Origin: Chara braunii
Lineage: Eukaryota; Streptophyta; Charophyceae; Charales; Characeae
Direction of reading: 5' to 3'
Assembly (NCBI GenBank): GCA_003427395.1
Contig: BFEA01000487.1
Location: 1,016,134-1,036,585, forward strand
Length of the DNA: 20,452 nucleotides
In this document: one piece after another, positions 1 through 8,948 of the stretch
Layout: the number at the start of each line of letters is the position of its first letter
How positions within the stretch are numbered: the stretch's first letter is position 1
Program-made: the position numbers and the translations under genes
The notes under the pieces: generated by a model
The model's input: the letters and a program-made list of their open reading frames with translations, nothing else
Told to the model about the DNA's origin: nothing
The model's database searches: none

Positions 1-194
1 GAGTGTTAGAGTGATGCGTGTGGGATATCCAGGGTGATCCAGTGTATGTGAACAGTGAGACGTTTGGGCGCTGAAGTCGCCATAGCCATTTGAGAGTGAA
101 CTCGTATCTGAAGCCATATCTCTGAGTTTTGAGTGGGGGCATGTCGCCAGTGTGCTGCGTTACTGTTTACATGTGTGAAAAGTGTGTTGAAAAC
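1..194. other. Left-edge unassigned sequence
   Basis: This short stretch before the AT-rich block holds no convincing reading frame, repeat or motif. It is moderately GC-balanced and G/T-rich on the plus strand. It does not match the TA-associated repeat that starts near 293. Confidence 0.5.
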
Positions 195-295
195 GAGTCT
201 GATTGCAAATAATAGATAATAGATAATAATATCATAATATACAATATTATAATATATGATATTATAAAATATGATATAATATATAATATATATAG
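195..295. repeat. AT-only low-complexity tract
   Basis: Almost every base is A or T, arranged as variants of ATAATA and ATATAATATA. It leads directly into a 5'-truncated copy of the TA-associated repeat. It therefore behaves like the other TA tracts at 1081-1175, 9027-9062, 9583-9663 and 9991-10007, which also sit on repeat edges. Confidence 0.85.
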
Positions 296-1086
296 TCTCT
301 TTTGATTTTCGTCACGGGTACCTTGTGGCCAGTGGCTGGTGCCCACCTCAGGGTATCAGTTGTCGGGCAGTCGTTGATGCGTAACCACAGTCGGGGTTAA
401 GGTGGATTATCACTTACAATGTAATAAGTTAGGGGATTCTGCGGACTGTTTCTTAGGGTTCAGCCTCCTGATGAGTCGGTGAGACTCCAACGAAACAGTT
501 TGTCACAGCCCCTTGTTTGTTGTCCTCTTTTCCCTCTCTGTCGACGGTTTACCGGGCAGTTCTGTTTGATGATATATACCACGACTTCGCTAACACCCTG
601 CTACGGTCTTCTCCGGTCAGGTCGAGCGGCAGTGGTTGGGGCCGTCACTACGCAGCCATGTTGTGCCTCTAGTGTCAGCGGCATGTTTGGAGTGTATTTT
701 TTGGCTGTGACAGACCTTTCTTTGTTTCGTGGTTGTTTTGCTGGCTTGTGATGGGGTGTGAACCGACAGTCTATACAATTTTCTACCTGATGTGGGTGAG
801 TGATAGTCTGGTTTGATTTTCGTCACAGGTACCTTGAGGGCAGTGGTTGGTGCCCACCTCAGGGTATCAGTTGTCAGACAATCGTTGATGCCTAACCACA
901 ACCGGGGTTATTGTGGATTATCACTTACAGTGTAATCAATTAGGGGATCTCGCACACTGTTAAGGGTTCAACCTTCTGATGAGTCGGTGAAACTCTGGCA
1001 AAACAGTTTTTCACAACCCCTCGTTTGTTGTCCTCCTCTCCCTCTTTGCCTACGGTTTACCCAGCAGCTCTGTTTAACGATATATA
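293..1086 (+). repeat. TA-associated ~510-bp repeat, two tandem copies
   Basis: Two head-to-tail copies of one unit are present. The anchor TTTGATTTTCGTCAC occurs at 301 and 812, an offset of 511. The closing motif GATATATA occurs at 571 and 1079, an offset of 508. The first copy (293-578) is truncated on its left and starts inside the unit, at ATAGTCT, straight out of an AT tract. The second copy (579-1086) appears complete. Both share a long central block with CCCACCTCAGGGTATCAG and GGTGGATTATCACTTACA-type segments. No convincing open frame is conserved between copies, so this reads as satellite-like or non-autonomous repeat DNA. Confidence 0.88.
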
Positions 1087-1175
1087 GTATTAATTTATTA
1101 TAATACATATTATATAATATATATAATGTACATAATATATATATATATATATATAATATTATACATTATATCTTA
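1081..1175. repeat. TA microsatellite
   Basis: An AT-only tract containing a run of about 13 TA units near 1131-1156. It starts at the GATATATA motif that ends the preceding repeat copy, so it looks like an expansion of that motif. Confidence 0.85.
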
Positions 1176-1807
1176 AGGAGAATTGGCCGCAGGGGGGAGG
1201 ACGGTGGGTCGCTGCATCTCAAAATGAATTTTTAAAGTCGAAAAGAGGAAAAAAAGAACCTAAAAAGAACAAAGAGAGACCAAAAAATTCTAGAAAATCC
1301 TAACAGGTCCAAACAAGAAATTCCTAACCCTAACAAATCCGAAAAAAACAGCAGCGTTGAACTAATTTCTGAGATGGAGAGACGTGCAACACTTCAAGCA
1401 ATGCACTTGATCAAGAATCAACCACAAAGCAACATGTCATCCAAAAAGATTGAGAAACGTATGGAAACAGGTGTGTGTGCCTAATCTTAGGTCGGTGGTA
1501 AGTTGGAATGAATGACTTTGGCAACGCGTCTCAGCAGGTCAAAACTAAGGCAGTCGATTACCTTGTCGGTTACATCAATGTTATTCTTAGTAGCCAACTC
1601 CTTGTTGGTGGTTGTTTGATTGTTTTGTGGTGTTCGACCTCAGGCGGGCAGATTGTTTTTTTATCTTGTGTTATTGGATGTATGTGATGATTTTAATTAT
1701 TTTGGTTATCATTGCAGATTGGATGTGCGTTCTATCGACTATGGTCGAATCCTTTTGATATAGTTATGTATGGTTGTTATAATTTTCTTTTAACAATGTG
1801 TCTAAGG
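1176..1807. other. Unassigned spacer
   Basis: No gene is recognisable here. The first part is purine-rich (AAAGAAC-like words, 1230-1345). It contains a single CCTAACCCTAAC-like word that is too short to be telomeric. The second part (1460-1800) is T/G-rich on the plus strand with stops in all frames. I see no repeat shared with the rest of the window. Confidence 0.5.
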
Positions 1808-1855
1808 GACTAGGATGGATTTTGGGTTTCATGCTTGGTTGAGACCATCCTAGTC
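1808..1855. repeat. 11-bp perfect inverted repeat
   Basis: GACTAGGATGG at 1808-1818 is matched exactly by its reverse complement CCATCCTAGTC at 1845-1855, leaving a 26-base loop. It lies immediately upstream of the SINE body at 1862. It occupies the place where the tRNA-like head is found in the other SINE copy. Confidence 0.8.
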
Positions 1856-1861
1856 GACCGA

Positions 1862-2151
1862 CTTGGCGCCCACCAACTAGAGATAGACCACTGGATCCCA
1901 CAATCGGCATTAAGCAGAGTCTGGTGATGTTCGTAGGGGAGGGGCCTGAGGGGAGGCACGGGGATCGGTCTTGTTGGCATGGTCCCTAATGTTACCGGTT
2001 GTCCCCTAGCTGGTATCGCCCACCTGCAGGTCGGGAGCAGCCCCCGCATTTTCTCTCGTGAACACGGTTTTGGCTGCTACGGGGTTCCTTATATGCCTAC
2101 AATTAGGAGAAGTGGTACGTAGTGTGAGGTGAAATTGAGAGAAGAACGTAG
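1862..2151 (+). mobile_element. SINE copy A, 5'-truncated (body only)
   Basis: This segment is a diverged direct copy, about 90% identical by eye, of the reverse complement of 17130-17424. Shared landmarks in order are CTTGGCGCCC, TAGAGATAGACCACTGGATC, GATGTTCGTAGGGGAGGGG, GGCATGGTCCCT, CCACCTGCAGGTCGGGAGCA, TCTCTCGTGAACACGGTT, TGCCTACAATTAGGAG and GGTGAAATTGAGAGAAGAAC. It ends in a short A/T-rich tail. The A-box and B-box head seen in the other copy is missing, so this copy is truncated or its head is diverged beyond recognition. Long frames across it on the minus strand are incidental. Confidence 0.85.
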
Positions 2152-2411
2152 TTTTTTTAATTAAAAGGAAAAATAAATCACACGTATTGTTTATTGTCTA
2201 AACTGTGACAAAGTCACAACACAATCCCTATCACAACTACGTAAAAGCCCTATAAAGTTCAACCAAAACAGTAACGAAAATTTACTAAGCGCATACCAGC
2301 CATGAGAACCAACCAATAAGCGATTCTGACAGAGAGTCGGGAATTCATAAATTCCTTGTACTTAACCTAAGCAGAGCTCCACAGAAAACCAATTAAAGAT
2401 ATAAATATATT
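2152..2411. other. Unassigned AT-rich spacer
   Basis: An AT-rich stretch with no reading frame or repeat that I can support. It separates the SINE tail from the palindromic module at 2412. Confidence 0.5.
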
Positions 2412-2465
2412 TAGGCTACCAGAGTGGTCTGGGACCACTTGCCCGGCCGGGCAAAAAAAAAAAAA
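2412..2465 (+). repeat. GC-palindrome module with A tail
   Basis: TAGGCTACCAGAGTGG opens the module. It is followed by the hairpin AGTGGTCTGGGACCACT (2423-2439), then the perfect 16-bp palindrome TTGCCCGGCCGGGCAA (2439-2454), then a run of 13 A. The reverse complement of 8732-8775 has the same order: TAGGCTACCAGAGTGG, a GC-rich arm, GCCCGACCGGGC, then A-rich sequence. It is therefore a dispersed family member rather than a chance palindrome. Confidence 0.8.
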
Positions 2466-2954
2466 GAATTCTTTCAATTTGGTTAAGAATGATTGAATCT
2501 TTTTTTTTTTTTTTTTAACCGCTTGGGTCACTAGGCGAGGTCATAGGAGCATCCCCCTCTAGTACCCTCGTCGGTGCTTCAGTCTATCGGTGGGGAGCAG
2601 CACCTGCAGGAAACCGGATCCAACGTCCCGTAAAAACAGCAGTCAAGTTTTACATATGTGGAACCCGTATCGGGCCGCTCCTCGTTGATACCCTTCGAAA
2701 ATCCTCCTACTCAATTTTACCCTGCTGACACCTGAAAACAAAAAGCAGCATTACCCACTTGTTTTTCTTCCCCTACTACCAATGAGCACCCATCCCATCC
2801 CTCTGACTGTGTAGGCACACTGGGACCCTCTGGGGGGCACCAGTAGGATCCCGCACCTCAGTCGTCTTCCCATGTCCTGATGTCCTGCTGTCGGGTCGCA
2901 GCTTGAAGGTATAATAGTCATACCAACAAACCGGGAGAAAGCAACAGGGATAGA

Positions 2955-3090
2955 GGGGAGCATGGAAAAAGCGAAGGGTTGAAAGGAAGTAAAAGGAAGT
3001 ACAAGGAAGTAAAAAGGAAGAAGATTGGAAGTGAAAAGGAGCGAAAGAAGTAAAAGGGAGCAGAAAGGAGTAGAAAGAAGTAAAGGGAAA
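2955..3090. repeat. Purine-rich degenerate GGAAGTAAAA repeat
   Basis: The plus strand is almost entirely purine. It is built from variants of AAGGAAGTAAA and AAAGGAGTAGA in irregular tandem. It lies within the 3' UTR of LINE copy L3. Serine/phenylalanine-rich minus-strand frames over it are artefacts of this composition. Confidence 0.8.
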
Positions 3091-3101
3091 AGGCAAAATT
3101 A

Positions 3102-4194
3102 TCAGTTATTGCCTCGCAAGCTTTCAACCAAGGCTAGCAGGTGAGGGGGGAACGGATCTCCAAAATCCTGTGCAGGCCTAAGCGGGATCCCCAGACCAAT
3201 GTTCGTCCAGTCCCGGTATACTAGGCGGTAGTCCCTAGGCAGGCTCTCCTGCGTGTTCTTCTCATTCCGCTCATCCCCTAATGTTCCCTCCACTCATCCT
3301 CTATCCATCGCACCTTCGCCATCCAACCTTCTCGCCTTCCCCCCGGGCCAATCCTCACCAAACCGGGAGATGATCCGGTCAGCAGCTCCCCATGAACGAA
3401 CACTATCCAATTTCTCCTTAGTTGCCTGCCATTTGGTTGTGATCTCACTTTGGACCAAGAGTTTGAGTTGCTCAGTCACCTCCCCTCCTCTACCCTGGCT
3501 TCTTCTCTTTCCAAAATGCATCGCCTCCACCATATCACCCAGAGCATTGATTGTTTGCCGAGGTTAAGAGATTATCTATAAAGGCGCTCTCCTGGGCGCG
3601 GGGGTAATGTCCCAACAAAATTGCCCTCCAGTCCCATGGCCAGGGCGTATCCGGTACCGCCTGTCGCCAGACCCTATCCCACCAGTGCCATAGGAGTACA
3701 GATGAGGGGCACTGCATAAAGATATGCTCCGGTGTCTCCGCTCGCTTGTGGAATGGAAATTTTTGCAGGCATCTCCGACACCATGGTAGTGCCCGCCCTT
3801 GCTGTTCCAGCGTAGTGTGGTCAATCAGCCTGTCATTGGTTGGGAGGCAGCGGTGGGCTATCTGCCATCGCAGGGAGGAGATCTTTGTGGGCTTCAGTTT
3901 GTAGTCCCTAAACCACCTGATGGGTCTCCGCAGGCCTCTTTCAACATTGAGTTGGTGCTGCCACCTGTCCTCTACGACGTCCCGCAATTTCCTTTTTGTT
4001 CTTAACATTCTATACACTGTCTTTGCCTTCAGGTGGGCTAGGTCCACTTTCATTTGGCCCGTCCTTCCTCTTGGATTGGCTTGGTCAGACTGGTTTGTTG
4101 GACTCCACCTCCATTCACCGGGGTCGAGGGGCAGGTCTGAAATTGTTGTCATCGGTTTGTAGGCCCGCCAACCTTTGTCCTCTTCTAACACACC
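3102..4194 (-). pseudogene. LINE L3 ORF2 C-terminus with zf-RVT motif (broken)
   Basis: This is the C-terminal part of a plant-type LINE ORF2. It would follow the reverse transcriptase core in a retrotransposition protein. The zinc-knuckle pattern is clear: PWCRRC, then about 14 residues, then ETPEHIFMQC, which gives C-x2-C...H-x4-C followed by a W-rich segment. Upstream is the family-typical IAHRCLPTNDRLIDHTTLEQ. An open frame extends from 3535 to 4254, but its first 20 codons, including seven Lys, are translated from the poly(A) and 3' end of L2, so the real homology starts near 4194. A frameshift near 3534 breaks the frame. The downstream segment (3294-3533) continues the protein and a stop ends it near 3294. 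The frame after that stop (3102-3293) may be 3' UTR. Lys/Glu-rich C-terminal sequence parallels that of L2 (4674-4949). Confidence 0.82.
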
Positions 4195-6600
4195 TTTTTT
4201 TTTTTTTTTTTTTTTTAACTTTGCATGATCTAATAGGGTGGGTGATAAGAGCATCCCCTCCTACTAGGTCTGCTTGGTAACTCCATCTATTGGTGGGGAA
4301 CTGCACCTGCTGGAAATCGGGTCCAACGTCCCTTAATTACATATGAAAATTTTTTGAAGATAAGTGTACTATCAAAAGGAAGAAAAAACACCTCTTCAGT
4401 CCATCAGGGCCGCCTGATCTGGAAATAACATACATGCATTTTTCCTTTCGATATTTAAATCCCCCCTCTGTCATACCACTGTAATTCAACTAGAGCTAAT
4501 TCAGAAGGGGAAAATGGGTATGAGAAAAAAGTTGGAGATCTAAGAAAGGTTCCTGGTGGAAGCTGGAACTGGTTTCAAAACATGAGCTAAAAGTCCCTTT
4601 TGAAGGATCCTTCATCTCCTTTCTCCCCTGGCCATATCACTTCACACAAGCCCCTTCCTGTAGATCCCCCTAGCTAGTCTTTTTCAAATTGTCGGATTGC
4701 ATCTTGAATATCTTTCTTCGGCTGGAATTTGCCAAGTTTAGATGAAAGAGTAGACCAATGATATATAATTTCTGTTTGTAGAAAATTAACAATAAGTTCC
4801 CTTAATTCTGCTCCTTCCAGCCTCACTCCCTCTCTCTTCGTGACACAACGCTTATACCATAGTGTCCATATCATTGCCTTACGACCTATTTCAAAAAATA
4901 AATATTGAAAGATAAACAATTGCAATCCATGGGGAACCAAGTGACCCAAGAGAATGGTTTTCCAATCCTAGGGCCAATCAATTTTTGTTAGGCCCCTCCA
5001 TATACAATCCCATCTTCTCCATAGCAGTACTGATCCAGAACATTGTAGTTTCTTTGAATATTCTACTCGGAAAAGCTAGAAGACAAGATTTGCACCATGG
5101 CGTAGTCAATCCTCTCTGTTCCAGTGTGGAACGATCTATCAACCAATCATTTGTAGGCAAATAATGATGTACTCTCTGTCATTGTAAAGAGGCAAATTCA
5201 GCAGGTTGTTGTTTGAGATTTTTGAAAAATTTGATGTGTTTAATCAAATTTATGTCAATATTAAGATGCCTGGCCCATCTTACATGCAAAATTGTCGCAA
5301 TGTCCACTTTTGGTCGAAAAAGGCGTTAGGCTACTTTAACTGTCAGAGAATGAAGGTGTCTGGGTTCCCCTCTGTTACTATTCTTCCAGACCCATTCATC
5401 TGGATCTATTGGAAGTTCCGGAATGGGTCGCTCAGGATGAAAGGTCTTCCACCCTCTGATGGAGGATACATACTTTACTCGTATTCTGTAAATGTAATCA
5501 AACGGAAAGAAAGATACCTTGTTCCCAGAGGATGCAATAAGATAGTGATCCCTCTTGATTACCATAAGACTGACCAATACTCCATCTTCTCGTGCGTGGA
5601 TCACCTGACCTACTTCGCTCTGATCATTGTCTCATACGCCTACTACCCAATCTCCTTCCCTAAAAATGATGCCTTTCCTTAATGTGCGTAACCATGCCAA
5701 GGGAATAAAAAAAAATAATATGATCCAATGAATTAAAGAGTTTATGAGTATATCTGAGATCTCTCTCATCTGATCCACTGTTTTCCATTCTTTCCTATTT
5801 GTATCTCATATGTCTTTTATTCTTACTACTCTCATTTTCACTCATACTTTCCAAGGTGTATTTGAGCTATTAAAAATACATCCATTTGGTTCGTGATCCA
5901 TCGATTCCCAAAAACTGGTTGTCGAAGCACTTCCTCATAACGAGAGGGAAAAGGTTTATTAGGAAGCGGTAAGCAACGCCAAATTTTTAGAAGAGTTACC
6001 CAAAAATTATGAAGGATCAGATCGTTCTGGGCTTCCCCTCGAATCCCTACCTCTCTAGACTGAACCCTTGCTCTTGGAATGCTCCAAAAACAGTCCTCAA
6101 TCCATGTTAGGGGGTGAGTAGTCTCTGTGGATGAGGGAGCTAACCTTTTGATTTGCTCAAGGGTCAGGGCTTGACAAGGACTACCGACATCCAGAATTAG
6201 TTTTATGATCCATTGAAGAGAAAGAGCTTAACATTGGAGTGTGGGATCCAACACTCCTAAACCTCCCCTTGATTCAGGTTGTATAAGAGAGTGTCAAACT
6301 ACTATTGGGATAACCTTTTCCTGGTCATGATTACCTCTCTGTAAAAAGCCAGATACTTGTCCTAGAAGGATTTTCGTGTGTGATTGACTTACAGGTCAGA
6401 ATACCGACTTATACCACATTGAAGCAAGTACAACATTATTAATAATCAAAGTCATACCAAAAAGAGAGGTATGTTGATTTTTCCACTGACTTAATTTAGA
6501 CATTGCAGGCCTTGTAATCCAATCATCATTAATAACGGGTTTTCCATATGTTGTAAGCGACAGTGGACCGCATTTTTTTCTCCCCACAAAAAAGGCATCT
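4195..6600 (-). mobile_element. LINE copy L2 (non-LTR retrotransposon, 5'-truncated)
   Basis: On the minus strand this copy runs from about 6600 to a 22-base poly(A) (T at 4195-4216). It contains the RT thumb region, a degenerate zf-RVT region, a C-terminal tail ending near 4674, and a 3' UTR of about 450 bases. The last roughly 140 bases are shared with L3. The left boundary at about 6600 is approximate, because L1 and L2 meet there in the same reading frame and no poly(A) marks the join. Confidence 0.8.
4674..6560 (-). pseudogene. LINE L2 ORF2 C-terminal half (many stops and frameshifts)
   Basis: Translated minus-strand pieces align in order with L1 and L3. The thumb segment INDDWITRPAMSKL and LIINNVVLASMWY lies near 6545-6410. 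A GGLGVLDP-type segment follows near 6260. WKTFHPERPIPELPIDPDEW lies at about 5455-5395, and YLPTNDWLIDRSTLEQRG with PWCKSC at about 5160-5080. The C-terminal piece is at 4949-4674. The second half of the zinc motif is damaged just after PWCKSC. Stops and frame changes separate nearly every piece, so it cannot make a full protein. It is more decayed than L1 or L3, which suggests an older insertion or less recent source. Confidence 0.78.
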
Positions 6601-7600
6601 TTTGTGTCAGTTAGCCCTCCGTTCCTTCCCGTTTCAAACCTCTCGATCAGCACCTCATCCCACCCCACCAAGTGTACTCGTCCCGCCTGGCCCCTATCTC
6701 CTGGCAATCCCAACCAGTCCCCTTCCTCCAAACCTGCTCCTTTCTTCAAAATGGTATACCATGCTAGGGGGAAACTCTCTATCATGTCTTCTAATGTCGT
6801 ATGAGTTTGATGACAATACTTTAGCCATCCCCTCATTTTATCCAAGCTCTTTCAGTCTTCTGTATCCGTGTCCCACAAATCTCTCACTCGCAGTACCCCA
6901 TGCTTTACCCACCCCTTCCATGGGTCGTCCGAACTGCGTCTCACTTGTCTGTGGGGATCCGTGATCCACCTATTTCCAAACAGGGGTTGTCGATAAACCT
7001 CCTCCCACCTGTCTGGTGTTGACCTGCAGGGGATTGGGAGTTTTCTCACGTCCTCAAGAGAGGCGGCCAAAACTCTTCCACCGGATCTCCATTTCTGCAT
7101 TTCCTCGAGATCTTCCAATATTTGTCCTCTAGCCAAATCACCGAGTCGATCTCAGGGGGGTGCTTCCGGGTCCAGGGCTGCTAGCTGTGCCATGGTCAGG
7201 GGTGCCCCAAGGGGAGGAGAGAGAGAAGGTCAGTGTTTGAATCCACCTTAGACTCAAAGCCTGAAGCTGGGTACTACGATCAATAATCCCCAACCCGCCT
7301 CCTGCCTTGGGCTAGATCACCGAATCCCACGCTACTTGGCTTATTGCATGTGTTATTTGGATGTTCCCTCTCCACAAAAAGGCTTCTAGTTGTCGTTTGA
7401 GGGTTTTCAACCCTTGCTTGCTCAGAGGCCACAACACTAACTTATACCGTTGTGATGCCAGCACAACGTTATTAATAATAAGGGTCCGTCCAAAAATCGA
7501 TGTATGCTTATTGTCCTATTTTGACAGCTTGGCTTGCGCCGGAGCTTTTATCCAATCATTATTGGTGCCTCTGAGGCAAAAGTTATTCAGTTTAGTTTTT
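6600..7600 (-). pseudogene. LINE copy L1: RT thumb and connector fragment
   Basis: This is a third LINE fragment in the same orientation. Near 7560-7445 it encodes NNDWIKAPAQAKLSK and LIINNVVLAS, the same thumb region found in L2 at 6545-6410, so the two are separate copies. It continues through a GGGLGIIDRSTQLQALSLRW segment (about 7300) and then FGNRWITDPHRQVRRSSDD (about 6975-6920). The frame from 7136 to 6396 is interrupted by only one stop near 6852, and it crosses into L2 at about 6600. No zf-RVT region, 3' UTR or poly(A) of its own is present. L1 therefore lost its 3' part, by deletion or by recombination with L2. The catalytic core is also missing. Confidence 0.78.
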
Positions 7601-7700
7601 TGCATAATTTGTTTTTTTTTCCAGATATTTTGGATCTTTTTTTTTTTTTTTTGGGACCTTTTTGGTCCTCGCACGGTCGGGCGGCCCCGAAAATCAAAAT
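7567..7700 (-). repeat. Module E1 of the palindrome/A-rich family
   Basis: The plus strand here matches the reverse complement of about 8520-8645. Landmarks in order are TGAGGCAAA, TTCAGTTTA, TTTTTTGCATAA, a T run, TTTTGGAT, a T run, GGGACC, GTCCT, GCACGG, and GGGCGGCCC. It is thus an inverted relative of the element at 8501-8775. It abuts the 5' edge of LINE copy L1. Confidence 0.75.
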
Positions 7701-8087
7701 GACCTAGAGAAAAAATAAAAAGATAATCAAAACTAGTGAGTACGCGAGCACGTTTTTTACATCGCCATCTTTGGCGAATTTTCATTTTTTCTTGTTTTTA
7801 GACACTTGCCCTGAAAATTTATAGATGTGCATTTCACATGATACAAAACTTAAAAAAATGTTTTCAAAAAATAATAATTTTTTTAGGCCCCGAAATAAAG
7901 TGAAAAAAAAAATGTGAATAGAAAAGGAAAAAAAAAGTGAGTGGGCAAGCATGTTTTGACACCGCTATCTTTGGCGATTTTTCATTTTGCTTTCGCTAAG
8001 TAAAATGCCTTCAAATTGTTTAGGTATTTACCTCAAATCATAAAGAACTTAGAAAAACAAATTAAAAAAAAAACTAGGAAGATATCC
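7683..8087 (+). repeat. Two diverged tandem monomers of ~202 bp
   Basis: GGCCCCGA occurs at 7683 and 7886, AGTGAG at 7735 and 7936, and CTTTGGCGA-TTTTCATTTT-like sequence near 7769 and 7969. This gives a consistent period of 201-203. The homology continues to the GC-rich word at about 8085. The first copy carries the small hairpin TCGCCATCTTTGGCGA (7762-7777). No frame is conserved. Confidence 0.7.
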
Positions 8088-8164
8088 CGGGCACCTAGGT
8101 CTCGATGTCACGCCCGGATTGGCAACCGGGTGTCCGCCCGGGCATGGCCCCAGGCAGTCCCAAC

Positions 8165-8202
<38 letters not shown>

Positions 8203-8275
8203 NAAAAAAAAAAAAATCAAATTGAAAAACATCTGGAAAAAAAAAAATGTTGTGTAGAATTGCAATACAAACAAA
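8085..8275 (+). repeat. Module E3: GC-rich palindromic head plus long poly(A)
   Basis: A GC-rich head (8085-8166) with several CCCGGGC-type palindromes is followed by a run of A at 8167-8216, interrupted by one ambiguous base (N at 8203). The order of GC-rich head, A-rich stretch and AATGTT-TG parallels the left half of the element at 8501-8775. The N shows that the length of this homopolymer is uncertain in the assembly. Confidence 0.65.
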
Positions 8276-8464
8276 ATTCGCCATAGAACTAAAGATTAAA
8301 AAAAAATAACCATATCACACTAAGGCACCCCCCTTTACACCCCTTTAGCCCCTTCAAAATTCATGTACACTCCCCTTTCCCCCCCTTGAAAGCCAACACT
8401 CAAAAAAAGAAAAGAGTCCGGATTTGGGCTCCTCTCGGAGAGCACGAAAAAACCCCACCGCCAA
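8276..8464. other. C-rich unassigned segment
   Basis: A short stretch with runs of CACCCCCC and TTTCCCCCC on the plus strand and A-rich edges. I see no frame or repeat relation beyond composition. Confidence 0.4.
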
Positions 8465-8466
8465 AT

Positions 8467-8501
<35 letters not shown>

Positions 8502-8802
8502 CTAGGCTACAAGCCGGGCCGCCCGGGTCCCGAGTGGCCAGCCCGTGCAAGGACAAAGGAGGGTCCCAGCAAAAAAACAAAATCCAAAAAATCCGAAAAA
8601 AAAACAATGTTATGCAAAAAAATAAACTGAACAACGTTTGCCTCAGGGTCACATCGAAATTATTTACCAAATTTAAAATATAAAATAAAATGTTAAATTT
8701 TTTTTTTTTTTTTTAATTTTATATTTTTTTTGGCCCGGTCGGGCAAGTGATCTCGGGCCACTCTGGTAGCCTAGTTTATTTATTTATTTATTTATTTATT
8801 TT
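8465..8802. mobile_element. Module E2: 275-bp element with 10-bp TIRs in TTTA arrays
   Basis: ACTAGGCTAC at 8501-8510 is the exact reverse complement of GTAGCCTAGT at 8766-8775. Inside the termini each arm carries GC-rich palindromic sequence (8513-8545 and 8732-8760), and the middle is A/T-rich. Both outer flanks are (TTTA)n arrays (8465-8500 and 8775-8802). This is the architecture expected of a short non-autonomous inverted-repeat element placed within a TTTA microsatellite. The flanking array prevents a target-site duplication from being recognised. Related half-elements are at 2412-2465 and 7567-7700, and a fragment is at 10016-10054. Confidence 0.65.
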
Positions 8803-8805
8803 TGC

Positions 8806-8870
8806 CATGACCGGGTCACCCGGCCGTCAGATTCCCCCAGGCGTCACGCCCAGGTGACCGGCCGGTCATG
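8806..8870. repeat. GC-rich hairpin
   Basis: CATGACCGG-GTCACC (8806-8820) pairs with GGTGAC-CGG-CCGGTCATG (8853-8870), giving a 15-bp stem with one 3-base bulge. A smaller GGCG-TCA-CGCC hairpin lies within the loop (8841-8851). It directly follows a TTTA array. A related arrangement, including CTAGGAAGAT, occurs in inverse order near 8070-8150. Confidence 0.8.
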
Positions 8871-8948
8871 AAAATCTTCCTAGCAAAAAAACAATAATAT
8901 TTAGTCCCCAAAATATTTTTTGGCGGCGGCCGAACCCCTTCGGATTCA

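Larger units (their letters stand above)
2500..4194 (-). mobile_element. LINE copy L3 (non-LTR retrotransposon, 5'-truncated)
   Basis: Read on the minus strand, the element begins at 4194, directly after the poly(A) of LINE copy L2. It carries the end of the reverse transcriptase ORF with a zf-RVT-type zinc motif, then a 3' UTR, and ends in 17 A (T on the plus strand, 2500-2516). The last 140 bases (about 2650-2517) match the 3' end of L2 (about 4345-4217), including GGTGGGGA, GCACCTGC and TCCAACGTCCC as read on the plus strand. The catalytic YADD region is absent, so this is a dead, 5'-truncated copy. Confidence 0.85.

Noticed and set aside
479-901. Frames within the TA-associated repeat as coding sequence
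   Set aside because: The frames are not conserved between the repeat copies, which differ by indels and stops.
1321-1345. CCTAACCCTAAC as telomeric repeat
   Set aside because: Fewer than two units, in a single place, without an array.
3535-4254. An intact 239-codon protein gene on the minus strand
   Set aside because: Its first 20 codons come from the 3' end and poly(A) of another LINE copy, and the frame is shifted before the end of the LINE protein.
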